A DNA stretch of 56,899 bases from a virus. Every line of letters begins with the position of its first letter. The first letter of the stretch is position 1. The stretch spans positions 1-56,899 of the IMG/VR virus record IMGVR_UViG_3300010400_000024. One strand, 5' to 3'. Under the pieces are notes generated by a model. The model worked only from the letters and a program-made list of their open reading frames with translations. It did no database searches and had not been told where the DNA came from. This document shows, one piece after another, positions 16,456 to 26,600 of the stretch. A program made the translations under genes and the position numbers.

Positions 16456-17193
16456 TTACCTCCCTACGTGGACGAATGCGATTACGTCTGATTTATTGCG
16501 TACTGTGTTCATAACCATCCCACCGTTGCTAAAGTTAGTGGGGCCGGTGTTACCTTCCCTACCATTAAACTTCGTCTTTGAATCAGAAGTCCAAGAACCG
16601 AAGAACCCAACGTGATCGGGAACACCATCGTTATCCCAATCAAACAGAGCGAGGTTGCCCTTCGTCGGATTGTAGGTAATAGCCAAGCTATTCCTACCAG
16701 CTCTCGCGTCGGCAAGGATATAAGGAACGTAAGCGTAAAACTTACCCCTCTTAAAAACCCTGCTACCTACACGGACTCCACAGTAACTACAGAACATAGC
16801 GCACCATGCTCCGATAACCCCGTACCACACACTGAACATACTTCTGTTAGAATTACGAGGATGCTCAGTCTGACCGATGTACTTACCTGCTTCTTTCCAT
16901 AGCTTCTCACCATACGAAGTTTTCTTAGCTACTCTACTTCGTTTGGTTGTCCTCAACCTCATTGCAACGTTTGGCTTCGTAACACCCTTGAGCAAGCTAT
17001 AGAGCATATCTCCTGCTACTTGGTCAGGCTTGCGATAACCGAGCCAGTATTTTGCTCTATAGACCGCCCTTGCAGTATCAGGGCCAAACTCACCATCAGG
17101 TTTACCCTGTAGATAGCCATGCCTCTTCAACTGATTTTGCAACGCTCTTACGTGTGGCCCTTTAGTATGCGGGCTTACTAACGTCAGTTTCAT
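16456..17193 (-). CDS. Endolysin: peptidoglycan-binding domain + CHAP-like hydrolase
   Basis: 245 residues from the ATG at 17193 (GGAGAT upstream; a longer in-frame start lies at 17235). Residues 10-70 are a PG_binding_1-like repeat (VRALQNQLKRHGYLQGKPDGEFGPDT). The rest is a CHAP/NlpC-type cysteine hydrolase: GAW-C131-AMF supplies the nucleophile and PD-H194-VGFF the histidine. It cleaves the peptide part of the cell wall at lysis. Neighbours are the holin candidate downstream and a membrane protein upstream. Confidence 0.83.
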   Translation of the reverse strand: MKLTLVSPHTKGPHVRALQNQLKRHGYLQGKPDGEFGPDTARAVYRAKYWLGYRKPDQVAGDMLYSLLKGVTKPNVAMRLRTTKRSRVAKKTSYGEKLWKEAGKYIGQTEHPRNSNRSMFSVWYGVIGAWCAMFCSYCGVRVGSRVFKRGKFYAYVPYILADARAGRNSLAITYNPTKGNLALFDWDNDGVPDHVGFFGSWTSDSKTKFNGREGNTGPTNFSNGGMVMNTVRNKSDVIAFVHVGR

Positions 17194-17605
17194 GCGTATC
17201 TCCTGCTCTCCTGTCTCGTTTACCTTCTTCCTCATGGATCATTTCAATTAATAGATTTCTCCTCTTTTCGATGACAATACAACCGAACGTAAGTACAAAG
17301 TTAATCATGAGAAATGCTACCGTAATAATGATCGAGACTGTTGTTACTGGTGCGTTCGGATTTGCAGGTTTTGCCGCCATTGCAGCAAGTCCTGATACAA
17401 TAAATCCGAACTCTACAAATGTAAACAAGAAGTAGGTATAGACGGTTATGATTGCTGAGTATTCACGAATGCCATTTATTTGATTTCTTCTCAGAACACT
17501 AACATCACCCAATGCTCGTCTGAGAAGTCTGATTGCGTACCAGAAACCAGGAATGGATGCTAGAGTCCAAACCAGTTCTGTTACGCTAATTGTATCTGGA
17601 AGCAT
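17162..17605 (-). CDS. Multi-pass membrane protein of the lysis region
   Basis: 147 residues with three or four membrane helices (about 8-27, 50-75, 88-112) and a charged C-terminal tail (EKRRNLLIEMIHEEEGKRDRR). AAGGAAAT precedes the ATG; it overlaps the endolysin gene by 32 nt. A second holin or spanin-like helper is possible; no family recognised. Confidence 0.6.
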   Translation of the reverse strand: MLPDTISVTELVWTLASIPGFWYAIRLLRRALGDVSVLRRNQINGIREYSAIITVYTYFLFTFVEFGFIVSGLAAMAAKPANPNAPVTTVSIIITVAFLMINFVLTFGCIVIEKRRNLLIEMIHEEEGKRDRRAGDTHETDVSKPAY

Positions 17606-17606
17606 T

Positions 17607-17768
17607 TTATTTCCTTGTCATGTTGTCTAGCTCTATTTGGATACGCTTCAGATGTGCATCTATATCTTTGCGTTCGTCCACTTCTTGCTCAGCACGTCTT
17701 ATACTGCGTTTGTTCTGCTCAACAGCCTCGTCTATTTCTTCCTTCATAGTTTTCTTTTTACGGAGCAT
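17607..17768 (-). CDS. Small charged coiled-coil protein (53 aa)
   Basis: 53 residues, nearly all charged heptad-like sequence (KEEIDEAVEQNKRSIRRAEQEVDERKD). Start at 17768 overlaps the preceding stop by 11 nt; a longer in-frame version (to 17927) would run inside the upstream gene and has no ribosome site. Confidence 0.5.
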   Translation of the reverse strand: MLRKKKTMKEEIDEAVEQNKRSIRRAEQEVDERKDIDAHLKRIQIELDNMTRK

Positions 17769-18006
17769 CTTCCATTCCTCTAAGGGCATCGAATGCATCG
17801 GTTGCAATCTTTGCACCATGTAGGGCCGTACGACGCCATGCGTTCTTTTCGTTCTCCATCTTCCTAAAACGATCCTGTAACTCTTTGTAGTGCCATCCAA
17901 ACACCCACCACCTTCTATAGCCACCATAGATAATGAGGATAAGAATTACAACTACGCTAGCCTTAGAAACGTAATCCAGCAAAGTCAATGAGTCTGAAAA
18001 AATCAT
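17758..18006 (-). CDS. Membrane-anchored coiled-coil protein (82 aa)
   Basis: 82 residues: one membrane helix (about 12-30) followed by YRRWW and a basic amphipathic helix. TGATG overlap with the upstream tail-tip gene. Likely part of the lysis group; holin role possible, not shown. Confidence 0.55.
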   Translation of the reverse strand: MIFSDSLTLLDYVSKASVVVILILIIYGGYRRWWVFGWHYKELQDRFRKMENEKNAWRRTALHGAKIATDAFDALRGMEDAP

Positions 18007-18419
18007 CACTGTTCTGCTCTAAATGAAATGTTTGCTAAAGAGAAAGATACGTTTGATCCTGCATAAGGCGTTACGACGCCATTTGTATCAACCGATGCAG
18101 CAGCAAACAGTGCATTTGACACACAAGCGAACCGCATGATCTTTAAGGGTCTAAATCCTACTGGCAACGTTAAAGCAGTAGACGGAACTGTGCCTGATTT
18201 TATGACCCCTTTGAGCAATACTATGCCTGAGCTAGTTCTTGAGTAAGCAGCGGTATCTTCTGAACCACCGAAGTTTACCCACGTACCTGCTAATGTTGGC
18301 GCTATCCAATCAATTGCACGATCTAGTCCACGAAGCGTAGTAAGCATATCATCATGCTCACGCAACTGGCGTTGCAGTTGACCGATGATATCGGCGCTAG
18401 AGCGAGAGCGTTCCATCAT
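18006..18419 (-). CDS. Minor tail/tail-tip protein
   Basis: 137 residues: a short coiled coil (IGQLQRQLREHDDMLTTL) then a beta domain with the pattern LAGTWVNFGG, VLLKGVIKSG, LPVGFRP, V..NGVVTPYAGSN, ISFRAEQ at the very end. This layout is typical of small receptor-binding or baseplate-tip domains of siphophages. Lies last of the tail genes, before lysis. Confidence 0.65.
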   Translation of the reverse strand: MMERSRSSADIIGQLQRQLREHDDMLTTLRGLDRAIDWIAPTLAGTWVNFGGSEDTAAYSRTSSGIVLLKGVIKSGTVPSTALTLPVGFRPLKIMRFACVSNALFAAASVDTNGVVTPYAGSNVSFSLANISFRAEQ

Positions 18420-20940
18420 CCACCGTTAGTGACCATTCTTCGTCGCCCTCATCAGTAGGCGTACATTGAATACCAACAACACGCATATCCTGATCTATGA
18501 ATTCGTACCCTGTATCACCAAAAACCCCCACAGTGTCTCCGAGAGAAATCTGTGTCCAAACATCAATCGTATCTTTAACGACTGTTAGGGTTATCTCTCT
18601 ATGAGGGGTAGCGTTTCTTGCGGCTTCTGACTGAGTTTGGCTGATTAGATCAGCTTCGGCTGTTACCTCAGCAAAATCAACTGATGTATCAAGCCGTCTA
18701 AAGGTAGCTGCTTCAACTGAATTGACAATAACGCCTGCCCTCGATGAACTTGTTTGAGCAGTTCCCAACGTATGCGTACCTGTGGGGCCTCTATTGTTAT
18801 AACTCATTTTATAGATGTTTTTGCCTTGTTCCAAAACAATTCCACTTGGCCCGCCTCTTTGTGGAGAATAGATGTTAACCTTCTTATCCCAAGAAATATC
18901 GAAATCGAATCCGGGCGTCTGCTTTGCAAGGTTAACAATCTTGCTATGCATATCTTCATTATCGTTGGCTTCGATCTTATAATTTATCAGGTGACCAATT
19001 GCTACTATTGTACTTAAGTCGAGTACAAGCGAATTAGCCTCAGCCTGAATTCTAGTCAACAAGTCCTTCACAACTAGAGCGATATCTCTATCCGCCTGAA
19101 GGTAAAGATCAACTAGAGGGTTATCAGGATCAAAGGGCCATTGTCTCAATTCAAGATAATGTCCCCAATCAAGTCCTGCTACTTGAACAAGTCCTGCTTC
19201 TATATCGTCAATACTAACGGCTGTATGCAATCCTCCCATAACGGGGGTAGTACCACGAAAAAGAACAAAATCTGTAACATACGGATAGAGGTTCTCCGTG
19301 GTGCAGAGAGGATGAAGTACATCCAAGTCATAGTTGCAATAACCAACTCTATTTAGATAAATAGCGAAGTCCAGATTTTTAGGGTACACATCACCGAGAG
19401 CCATACCTTGATGAGTAAAGTGAGTTATTGACCAATACGTTACTTTAGGTTCTACTGGAGGAGGCCCAGCCGAAGGAACTATTTTTCCTCCACCCTGAAA
19501 TGGAGGCGCGGGAGGTACTTCTAAAGTTGTTGAAGGTGTTAGTTTAAGAAGTACTGTAGCAGCATCAGTAGTTGGCCCTGTTGGTATATCTACACCACTA
19601 GGAGTTAACTTCAATAATGCTGTTGCAGCATCTACGCCTGCTTCAAGTTCAGCAGCACTCGGAGTTAGTTTAAGAGGTACGGTCGCGGCATCAGTACTAA
19701 CACCAGTCTGAGTATCAGTTCCCGAAGGCGTTAGTTTAAGGAGTACTGTGGCAGCATCAATGTTAGTGGGGTTATCACCGAATGCAACAGCGATAAATTC
19801 ACGCGCTGTTCCGTTAGATGTGCCCCAGTTAAGCGTGTAACCATCAGAATCAAAAGAAGAAATAGTTGCATCATTATTGGGGCTACCTTGAGTAGCAGCA
19901 TGACGCAGCGCAGCACTTACCGTACCAGACACATTTGAATCTGAAGGATTAACGTTATCTAATGCTCCGAACCATGTAGTTCCTTGATTAGTACCATCGG
20001 TCGCACCAATGCTTAAGAAAGCATCACCCAAATCGAGTGAAGTACTAGCAACCTTGTTATTACCGAAGAACAAAAGACCTTTAGGTGTGAAGCCGACACC
20101 CGTTTTGGCTTGGGTACCAGAAGTTGTTTTCTGTGTATCAACCCCAACAAAATAACGTCCACCCTTTAGAGCTAAGAATGGGAATTGGTCGCCACCAGCA
20201 AAAGTAGAAAAATTGATTGTGAAACCATCACTATCAAAAGAAACAAAATCTGCTTCAATTGAAAGGTTATCCTGGTTGGTATATACAGTTGCAAATGCTT
20301 TATTGCTTCTTTGGTAAGTGGCGGATTGTGAAGGAATAAGATTATCTCGATCACGAACCAAAGTAGTGGCTCTCTGTGAAGTAGATGCCATTGCACTAAG
20401 ATGAAAGTTTAGACCGGCTTCCGCGAAATTGCTTGGATCATTATCACCTGTTATAAGAACGAAATCAGGTTGAAAACCAACCCCCGTAACTGCAAAATTT
20501 CCCGATGCGGTTGGATCAGTAAATTCACCTACGAAAGCATTGGTAATATCACTTCCACCCAAAGCCAGGTAATGAACATGCTTGTTCAATCCAAAAGCAG
20601 TTACGCTTAGTGTAAACCCATCAGAGTCCATGCTAGTTAGATCAGCAATCCATTGTTCGTTTCCAGTACCACCGGGAACGCTTAGGATTCTATCGTTTCG
20701 GTATAGACGGCTCGTGTCTGTTGGGTTAACTGCATCCATTGAAATAACGCCTACACAACCTCTTTGTGAAGAACTGACACCAAACCCAAAAGCTATCACA
20801 CCGTTGGTACCGAACCCAACAGCACTCTGACCATTACACCAAAGAATTAGGGCTTTAGGTTGAAAACCTAAACCTGTGATAGCTTGGCTGCCGGTACTAG
20901 CTCTACCGGAAAAAGCGCCCTTAGAGGTAAGCAGAGACAT
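18397..20940 (-). CDS. Minor tail protein with triple beta-domain, LTPS repeats and Tal-like C-terminus
   Basis: 847 residues in three parts. Residues 1-395: three copies of a ~130-residue domain, each beginning G-(L/V)-GF-(Q/T)-P and ending in DSDGFTL...LALGG or similar. Residues 395-480: four repeats D-A-A-T-x-x-L-K-L-T-P-S, the same repeat that fills the protein at 40089-41903. Residues 500-847: a baseplate/tail-tip (Tal or gp27-like) domain, DFVLFRGTTPVMGG, LVQVAGLDWGHYL, ending in a ring-forming LGDTVGVF/EWSLTVDDG segment. Probably the adhesin-bearing tail-tip protein. Confidence 0.7.
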   Translation of the reverse strand: MSLLTSKGAFSGRASTGSQAITGLGFQPKALILWCNGQSAVGFGTNGVIAFGFGVSSSQRGCVGVISMDAVNPTDTSRLYRNDRILSVPGGTGNEQWIADLTSMDSDGFTLSVTAFGLNKHVHYLALGGSDITNAFVGEFTDPTASGNFAVTGVGFQPDFVLITGDNDPSNFAEAGLNFHLSAMASTSQRATTLVRDRDNLIPSQSATYQRSNKAFATVYTNQDNLSIEADFVSFDSDGFTINFSTFAGGDQFPFLALKGGRYFVGVDTQKTTSGTQAKTGVGFTPKGLLFFGNNKVASTSLDLGDAFLSIGATDGTNQGTTWFGALDNVNPSDSNVSGTVSAALRHAATQGSPNNDATISSFDSDGYTLNWGTSNGTAREFIAVAFGDNPTNIDAATVLLKLTPSGTDTQTGVSTDAATVPLKLTPSAAELEAGVDAATALLKLTPSGVDIPTGPTTDAATVLLKLTPSTTLEVPPAPPFQGGGKIVPSAGPPPVEPKVTYWSITHFTHQGMALGDVYPKNLDFAIYLNRVGYCNYDLDVLHPLCTTENLYPYVTDFVLFRGTTPVMGGLHTAVSIDDIEAGLVQVAGLDWGHYLELRQWPFDPDNPLVDLYLQADRDIALVVKDLLTRIQAEANSLVLDLSTIVAIGHLINYKIEANDNEDMHSKIVNLAKQTPGFDFDISWDKKVNIYSPQRGGPSGIVLEQGKNIYKMSYNNRGPTGTHTLGTAQTSSSRAGVIVNSVEAATFRRLDTSVDFAEVTAEADLISQTQSEAARNATPHREITLTVVKDTIDVWTQISLGDTVGVFGDTGYEFIDQDMRVVGIQCTPTDEGDEEWSLTVDDGTLSL

Positions 20941-21296
20941 TAAGCTAGTAGAGCCCTACCAGCATCAGTGATAACCCATCCAGCATCTATTACTTGAGTT
21001 ACCGTTTCAATCTGTAGATTTCCATCCTCATCTGTTAGAGGAACTACTGAGTCGTTCTCGATTACAGGATTACCTGCAATATCTCTTTCTACTTGGATAA
21101 TGTCAGTAGATTCTTCTACTGTGAAGAATTCAACGTATTCCATTTCTTGCAATTCAGTTAACGCCTTTTCGATTCCTTCAATATCTTCAATCCCTTGACT
21201 GACAAACGCACTAGCATAGGGAGAGCATAGATAACCCGATGATTGCCAACTCAACACTTGTAGAACTGCTGCCTGCATTGAAGTCAAATCAGCCAT
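20940..21296 (-). CDS. Winged-helix-like protein in the tail module
   Basis: 118 residues. The helical start (QAAVLQVLSW), a recognition-helix-like IEGIEKALTELQEMEYVEFF and a final GWVITDAGRALLA together look like a winged helix. The middle is acidic. It overlaps both neighbours. A DNA-binding fold amid tail genes is odd; it could be a late regulator or an adaptor that only uses the fold. Confidence 0.5.
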   Translation of the reverse strand: MADLTSMQAAVLQVLSWQSSGYLCSPYASAFVSQGIEDIEGIEKALTELQEMEYVEFFTVEESTDIIQVERDIAGNPVIENDSVVPLTDEDGNLQIETVTQVIDAGWVITDAGRALLA

Positions 21297-21720
21297 TTTT
21301 TCTCCTGTGCATCAGAAATGCTAGTGCGAAACGGGTACCACTTTCTACACGCTGTACTCGATGCATCATGTTACTTTCAAAGACAACAGCTCTGCCACGC
21401 TTATGCTCAAACAGTTTGTCCTTGATTTCCAAACCGCCATCTGAATCGTTTAGAGCATAAACGAGCGAATAGTCATCTGGACGGATTCCTTCGTTATGCC
21501 ATCCATATCCATCAACCGGGCCTTGTGTAACTGTCATCCAAGGACTTGTATGAAGCTCTGTAAACTCAAAGCCCTCACACCTTGCAAGAAGTTGATTTGC
21601 GAGGGTATTCACACCAGGCAAGACTTCTTCCAACTCAGGATTGTAGATGAAGTTAAACTCTTCCCTCTGAGGGATACCACTAAGATCAAGCTCATGTGGG
21701 TAGTGAAATACCGTAATCAT
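21289..21720 (-). CDS. 2-oxoglutarate/Fe(II) oxygenase-like protein
   Basis: 143 residues with a double-stranded beta-helix dioxygenase pattern: G-W-H75-N-E77 (iron ligands, H-x-E rather than the usual H-x-D), GRAVVFESNMM-H120, and R130 in GTRFALAF for the 2-oxoglutarate carboxylate. Such enzymes hydroxylate proteins, sugars or bases. Placed between a tail-fibre gene and tail-tip genes, so it may modify a virion or host-surface protein. Confidence 0.7.
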   Translation of the reverse strand: MITVFHYPHELDLSGIPQREEFNFIYNPELEEVLPGVNTLANQLLARCEGFEFTELHTSPWMTVTQGPVDGYGWHNEGIRPDDYSLVYALNDSDGGLEIKDKLFEHKRGRAVVFESNMMHRVQRVESGTRFALAFLMHRRKNG

Positions 21721-22787
21721 GCTACACGACTAAGCTTTGACTTGGTGATGTAAGCAGGAGTATCGGTAGGCTCTGACCCTGTTTGTGGGCCAACGGTGAT
21801 ACCAGTCGTCTTGGTGTCAGTGTTAGTAGGTGTGTTACCGCTACCCGGTGAGTATGTACCACCACCCGGCCCTGAAGTACCGAAGGCAAACTGTGATGTA
21901 TGGAAATGGCCCGGATCAGTTACAGTATGCTTATGCTTCATACGTCTAACGCCGATAGCCAATCCGTCACTATCACCAATCGCATCGTGATCGGCATGAC
22001 CACCTGACGGGGCGTAGCAAACTGCTGTACGACTTCTTGAATCTGGCAAGTTAACAGTCGTACTGCCATCACCCACACCGAACGTTGTTCCAATTCTAGC
22101 AAACCATGTTGAGTAAGTAGTACGGCTAATCGCACTACCATCTTCAAGGAGATAAGTACCTTCTGTGAGGGGTGGAGGCGTAATTGAATTCCACTCAAGA
22201 CTTCCGCCTACGGGGAATCCTCCACCTAGAGCAAGACCAGCACCTACCGCTACGAACGTTCGCATATCTCTAACGTTTGCAGCAGTAGAAGTCAATGAAC
22301 CAGCAGCAGCAGGCACAAGAATGTAAGCGAGTAGAAGAACACTCTTAGAAGCCTCACCGAGCGTTGTCAAGTTAGCTGCACCGTTAGCATTAGCCAAGGT
22401 AGCACCAGCAGTAGGAGTGCCAGGAACAACCTCAATACGCGCTTCACTAAACCCTGACGAGTCATGTGCTGTATCCATGACTCGCAAAATAAAGCTGTCA
22501 ATACGTGGTAACGTTGCATGACCAGCACCAACAGCAAGATCGGTATTAGATGTGACATACTGCCTATACATACCCTGGTCGGCAACGTTCTGACCAAGGA
22601 TATAAGCAGTACCAGCAGCGGCTCTACACGTAAGCCCTGAAACGAAGGTAACTGCATAACTACCAGCGCCCACAACGCCCGGACTCATTATGTCTGCAAA
22701 CCATTTTCTGTCCGATCTTGCATCATAGCTCTTAGGCTGAAGATACAGTGGATCGGGAGTAAGCACAGCTTGCGTATAAACTGCCAT
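21717..22787 (-). CDS. Tail fibre with phage tail collar domain
   Basis: 356 residues. The N-terminal half is a beta-rich shaft; from about 195 GGSLEWNSITPP...TYLLEDGSAISRTTYSTWFARIGTTFG and VNLPDSRSR form a Phage_Tail_Collar domain, as in short tail fibres. The end is Gly/Thr/Ser-rich with KHKHTVTDPGHFHT, the His-x-His metal-binding style of trimeric fibre tips. Likely receptor-binding protein. GGAGGGAG precedes the ATG. Confidence 0.75.
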   Translation of the reverse strand: MAVYTQAVLTPDPLYLQPKSYDARSDRKWFADIMSPGVVGAGSYAVTFVSGLTCRAAAGTAYILGQNVADQGMYRQYVTSNTDLAVGAGHATLPRIDSFILRVMDTAHDSSGFSEARIEVVPGTPTAGATLANANGAANLTTLGEASKSVLLLAYILVPAAAGSLTSTAANVRDMRTFVAVGAGLALGGGFPVGGSLEWNSITPPPLTEGTYLLEDGSAISRTTYSTWFARIGTTFGVGDGSTTVNLPDSRSRTAVCYAPSGGHADHDAIGDSDGLAIGVRRMKHKHTVTDPGHFHTSQFAFGTSGPGGGTYSPGSGNTPTNTDTKTTGITVGPQTGSEPTDTPAYITKSKLSRVA

Positions 22788-22796
22788 TCTCCCTCC

Positions 22797-23678
22797 TTAA
22801 ATCATGTAGGCATTACGAAACATTACATTACAATGCGAAGCTGTTGTACCTGAATCTGCTACATAGCGGATAGTATTAGTTAGTTGTGGTTCTAATGCCC
22901 ACCAATCTGATCCAATGGCATAGTTATACACATTGCCACTACCATTAAGAATGGCAGTATGCTTTCCGAAATCAACTGTAACGTAATCCGTAGCACTTGA
23001 AATTGTCAGCCCATTAAGAACGAAATACTTGATTTTACCATCGCCTCTGAACAAAACCAAACGAGGACTTGTACAAGGCCCGTAAAATGTAACTACCGGG
23101 TAAGTTTCAATATCACCTGTGTTGCTGATAACCGTATCATTACCGCCAACTGCAACATCGTAGATTTTGTTGTAGGTTTTATTGTAGGTTCTACCACCAA
23201 CGTTTTCAGTAGCGCCAAATGGTAGATCAACCGAATACCAAGCACCATAAAGACGCGGATCAAACGCTTTGAAGTTAACCTGATATTTACCGGCGCTAGG
23301 ACTCAAAGCAGCCAAAGGCATTTCAGGCCAACCATCAATAGTACACTCAGAAGTCAAATCCTCGTTATACCCTGTAAACCTTATTGTTAGAGTACCAACT
23401 TGTGTATACCCTAAATGAGGTCTAGGCAAACAAGCCCGAATAAACTTTCTTCTTCTAGTCCAGTAATCAGCTGAAGTGTTTTCTAGGATATCTCCACTAC
23501 AATGAAACAACCTTTTACCGAGCCAAGTCATGCCAGGATAGATACCATGTTCTTGGGACTTGGTTTTTTCATTGAAACGCATATCGACTTCAGTAGTAAA
23601 CTCGTTAAAAGGAACAAACTGGTCATTGAAGTCAATACTGTTACCTAGCACATTAGTAAACTTAGCAGATTCAATCAT
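22797..23678 (-). CDS. Distal tail (Dit-like) protein
   Basis: 293 residues in the usual place just after the tape measure. Pattern of Dit/siphovirus tail-component proteins: an N-terminal ring domain (LGKRLFHCSGDILENTSADYWTRRRKFIRACLP) and a beta-sandwich half. ATGA overlap with the tape-measure stop. It would form the hexameric hub to which fibres attach. Confidence 0.72.
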   Translation of the reverse strand: MIESAKFTNVLGNSIDFNDQFVPFNEFTTEVDMRFNEKTKSQEHGIYPGMTWLGKRLFHCSGDILENTSADYWTRRRKFIRACLPRPHLGYTQVGTLTIRFTGYNEDLTSECTIDGWPEMPLAALSPSAGKYQVNFKAFDPRLYGAWYSVDLPFGATENVGGRTYNKTYNKIYDVAVGGNDTVISNTGDIETYPVVTFYGPCTSPRLVLFRGDGKIKYFVLNGLTISSATDYVTVDFGKHTAILNGSGNVYNYAIGSDWWALEPQLTNTIRYVADSGTTASHCNVMFRNAYMI

Positions 23679-26600
23679 CAGTCGGTTCTCCTATTAACAA
23701 GTCTAAACGTGGCTTTCTCCAAGGTAGCAGGCAGGCTTTCGCCTTGTGCCTGATTAACTGTCAAGTTGTAAATCTGATTAGCGGGAGGATTAACTAGCGT
23801 AGAAATAACACCACCACTACTACCAGTACCGATATGTGCTGGCCCTTCAGCACCAGTAGGTCTATTAGGTGGTGGTGCAGGAAGCTGGTTTTCCTCGATT
23901 AGACTCTTAACGATTTCAGTGAAGTAATCCTTGAGGTAGTCGCCTTGTGACCTAATACCCCTAACGATGTTCTGAGCGATGTTCACACCGTAATCGAACC
24001 ACAAGTCCAACTGCTGATTCAGGTGCTTCAATGTATCGGTGGTAATCGTATCTTCCTTCTCCTGCCACATCTTAACGTACTTATCCAACTGCCCTGCTGT
24101 CATATTGTTCAATGCGTTCAGCATTGGGATAGCTTGTGGCCCGAGTTGACTTAGCTGCTCGATAAGCGCAGGTGGAAGTCCCTTGTCAATAAGACCTTGC
24201 AACAAGTCCTGATACGTGTTCCACTGATCCATCTGAGTCTGCAAGTCGTTAATCAAATCTTCGCCAGTAAGCTCTTTCGGATACTGCAACGCAGCCATTT
24301 GCTGCATAACATCAGCAATTTGCTTAACGATATCAGACATACGAGCCATAATATCAGACGTATCCACCGTTGTCTTATTAGCGATAGCTTGCATCTGATT
24401 CTGCCCGTCTTGCCACGTTGCGACATACTGAGTTATCTGCTGGTCTGTACCGCTATTCAGGACTTCAAGTTTATCTACAGCTTCGGGGCCTAAAGCCTCT
24501 AGTTGTTTAGCCAACTCAGGAGGAACCTTACTCGCTAGTGAGACAAGCAATTCACGCCAACGCCTAAACTTGTCTACCTGACTTTGCAAGTCTTTCTGCA
24601 AATCGTCAAAGCCTAGCTTCTTGCCCCATTCAAGTTTAGTTTGGACAGTCGCGCTAGCAAGCCAATCTCCACCAAAGAGTTGACCAAACGCTTGCTGCAA
24701 CTCGTCCTTACGCGCTGCAATTGCATCAATCAATCGCTGTGATGCTTCTCTCTGAGCATCAACCAACTGATTGTTCAAGTCTCCTATTTGGCCCTGGAAG
24801 TCTTTGATCTGACTAGCATAAGCAGCTCTGGCATCCTTAAGACCCTGACCGTAAGTAGCAGGATCAATACCCGCAAATAGATCACCGAACTGAGTAGCAG
24901 TTGTTTCTCTCAACGACGTATACATATCTTGGATAGTTGAGAGCAACGAGTCATGGAAATCTTTAGTTGCTTTCTTGATATCTGCTTGCGTAGCACGCAC
25001 ACTCCGCTTAACCTGAGCATTCGCCCTAAGCCAAGCTTGAACGTATCTACGCAATTCCTTCTCACTCATGTTTGCAATCTGAGCAATAAACTTAGCTGCT
25101 TGCGGCCCCTGTGCAGCCAACTCATCAATCAGCTCTTTCGGTACATGCCTCTTTGTAAGTTTAGCGATAGCGTTGTTGAATTGAGTCAGCGTACCAGTCT
25201 GAATCTTGATATCACCGATTAGCAAAGCATCGCTAATCTTCTTCTTACCTTCCTGAGCCTTCTGTATTGCTGCACTTGTGAAGAACTCGATACTAGCTGT
25301 GGCAGCAGTTTCAAGCATTCCAACGTTCTTCAAGATACCTTGGGTGATACCTTGCATCATTGGCTTACCAACTTCTTGTGCCATAACTGATGATGGTGAC
25401 TTGATACCCAAGGTGTTCTTAAACTGATTGACCGTTACGTCCCTTACGACGCTTTGGTGAACAGCAGGCATACCAGCTTGGATGCCCGCAGTAATGCTTG
25501 CACCGATACTCGCTAGTTCTCCACTCCCAGGAGGATGCACCTTAATGTGTGCATTGATAGGCTTCATAGCGTTCTGCGCTACTTGTTGAGCCTTCTTGAC
25601 TTGTGGTGCTGCACTTGGGAACGTAAAGGCAGGAAAGCGTAAAGCTTTAGGTACAGTTCGTTGTGCCGCTTTCAGTTTCGCTGTAGCCTTATCGTCTGCC
25701 TCTATCTTAATCCTTTGAGCCTTAACGCCTCTGAAGATAGCACCGATCTTACCAGGCAACGCGCGAGCAGAAGCAGGATCAAGTTCAGCTTTGATAACAG
25801 CGCGAATCTCTGGAATGGTTAGCATCCGTCCCATTCCCTTTGCAACGTTAAACAAGTCACCCATGATCTTGTTGGTGGGCATCTTAAACTCACCTAGTTT
25901 TGCCCATCCCTTAACGATCTGATCAAACGATCTTTGAACGCCTGCCGAACTTGCTACAGCCTGTGCTGTTAAAGCTCTAAACTGATTCTGCAAGTCAGCG
26001 ATCTGACCACGGATTGCCCCACTAGCTCTGATACCACCGGGAGTCTGCAAGAATGCTTGTAGCCTAGCAATCTCTTGTGAAAGACCTTTCGCCTTATCTC
26101 TAATCGCAACGAAAGAGCCAAGCTGCTTTGCGAACGCATTAAACTGTATGTTGTTCTTCTGTGTTGCAGCAGCCAACGCATTCATAGCGTTAGCACGATC
26201 CATCGTCAACGATTTAAGCTGATCGAGAATTGCAAGCCTTTGTGCGCCTCTAGCACCTGCTAGTTGCTTAGTGAGAGAAGCAATCTCTCTATTGATTCCT
26301 CGGATACTTATTCTAGAACGCTCCACATCTTCAGTTGAACCGACTAGCTGTTGAAACACGTCGCCAAACTTACGTGGAGCAGCACCAATGTCGAAAGCTT
26401 CCTTAACTCTCTTTGCTTCTCCTGCTACTGCCATCATGTGTAGCTTCCACAGTAGGAGTCCACCACCTATTGCTGCAACTATTCCAGCAATAGGAGCTAT
26501 TGCTGCTCCCAATCCTGTAGCACCAGCAGCCGCACCCGCGAACATACCTCTAAGCCCACCAGCCGCCATACCAACCCTAGCGCCAGCAGCCATGTTACCA

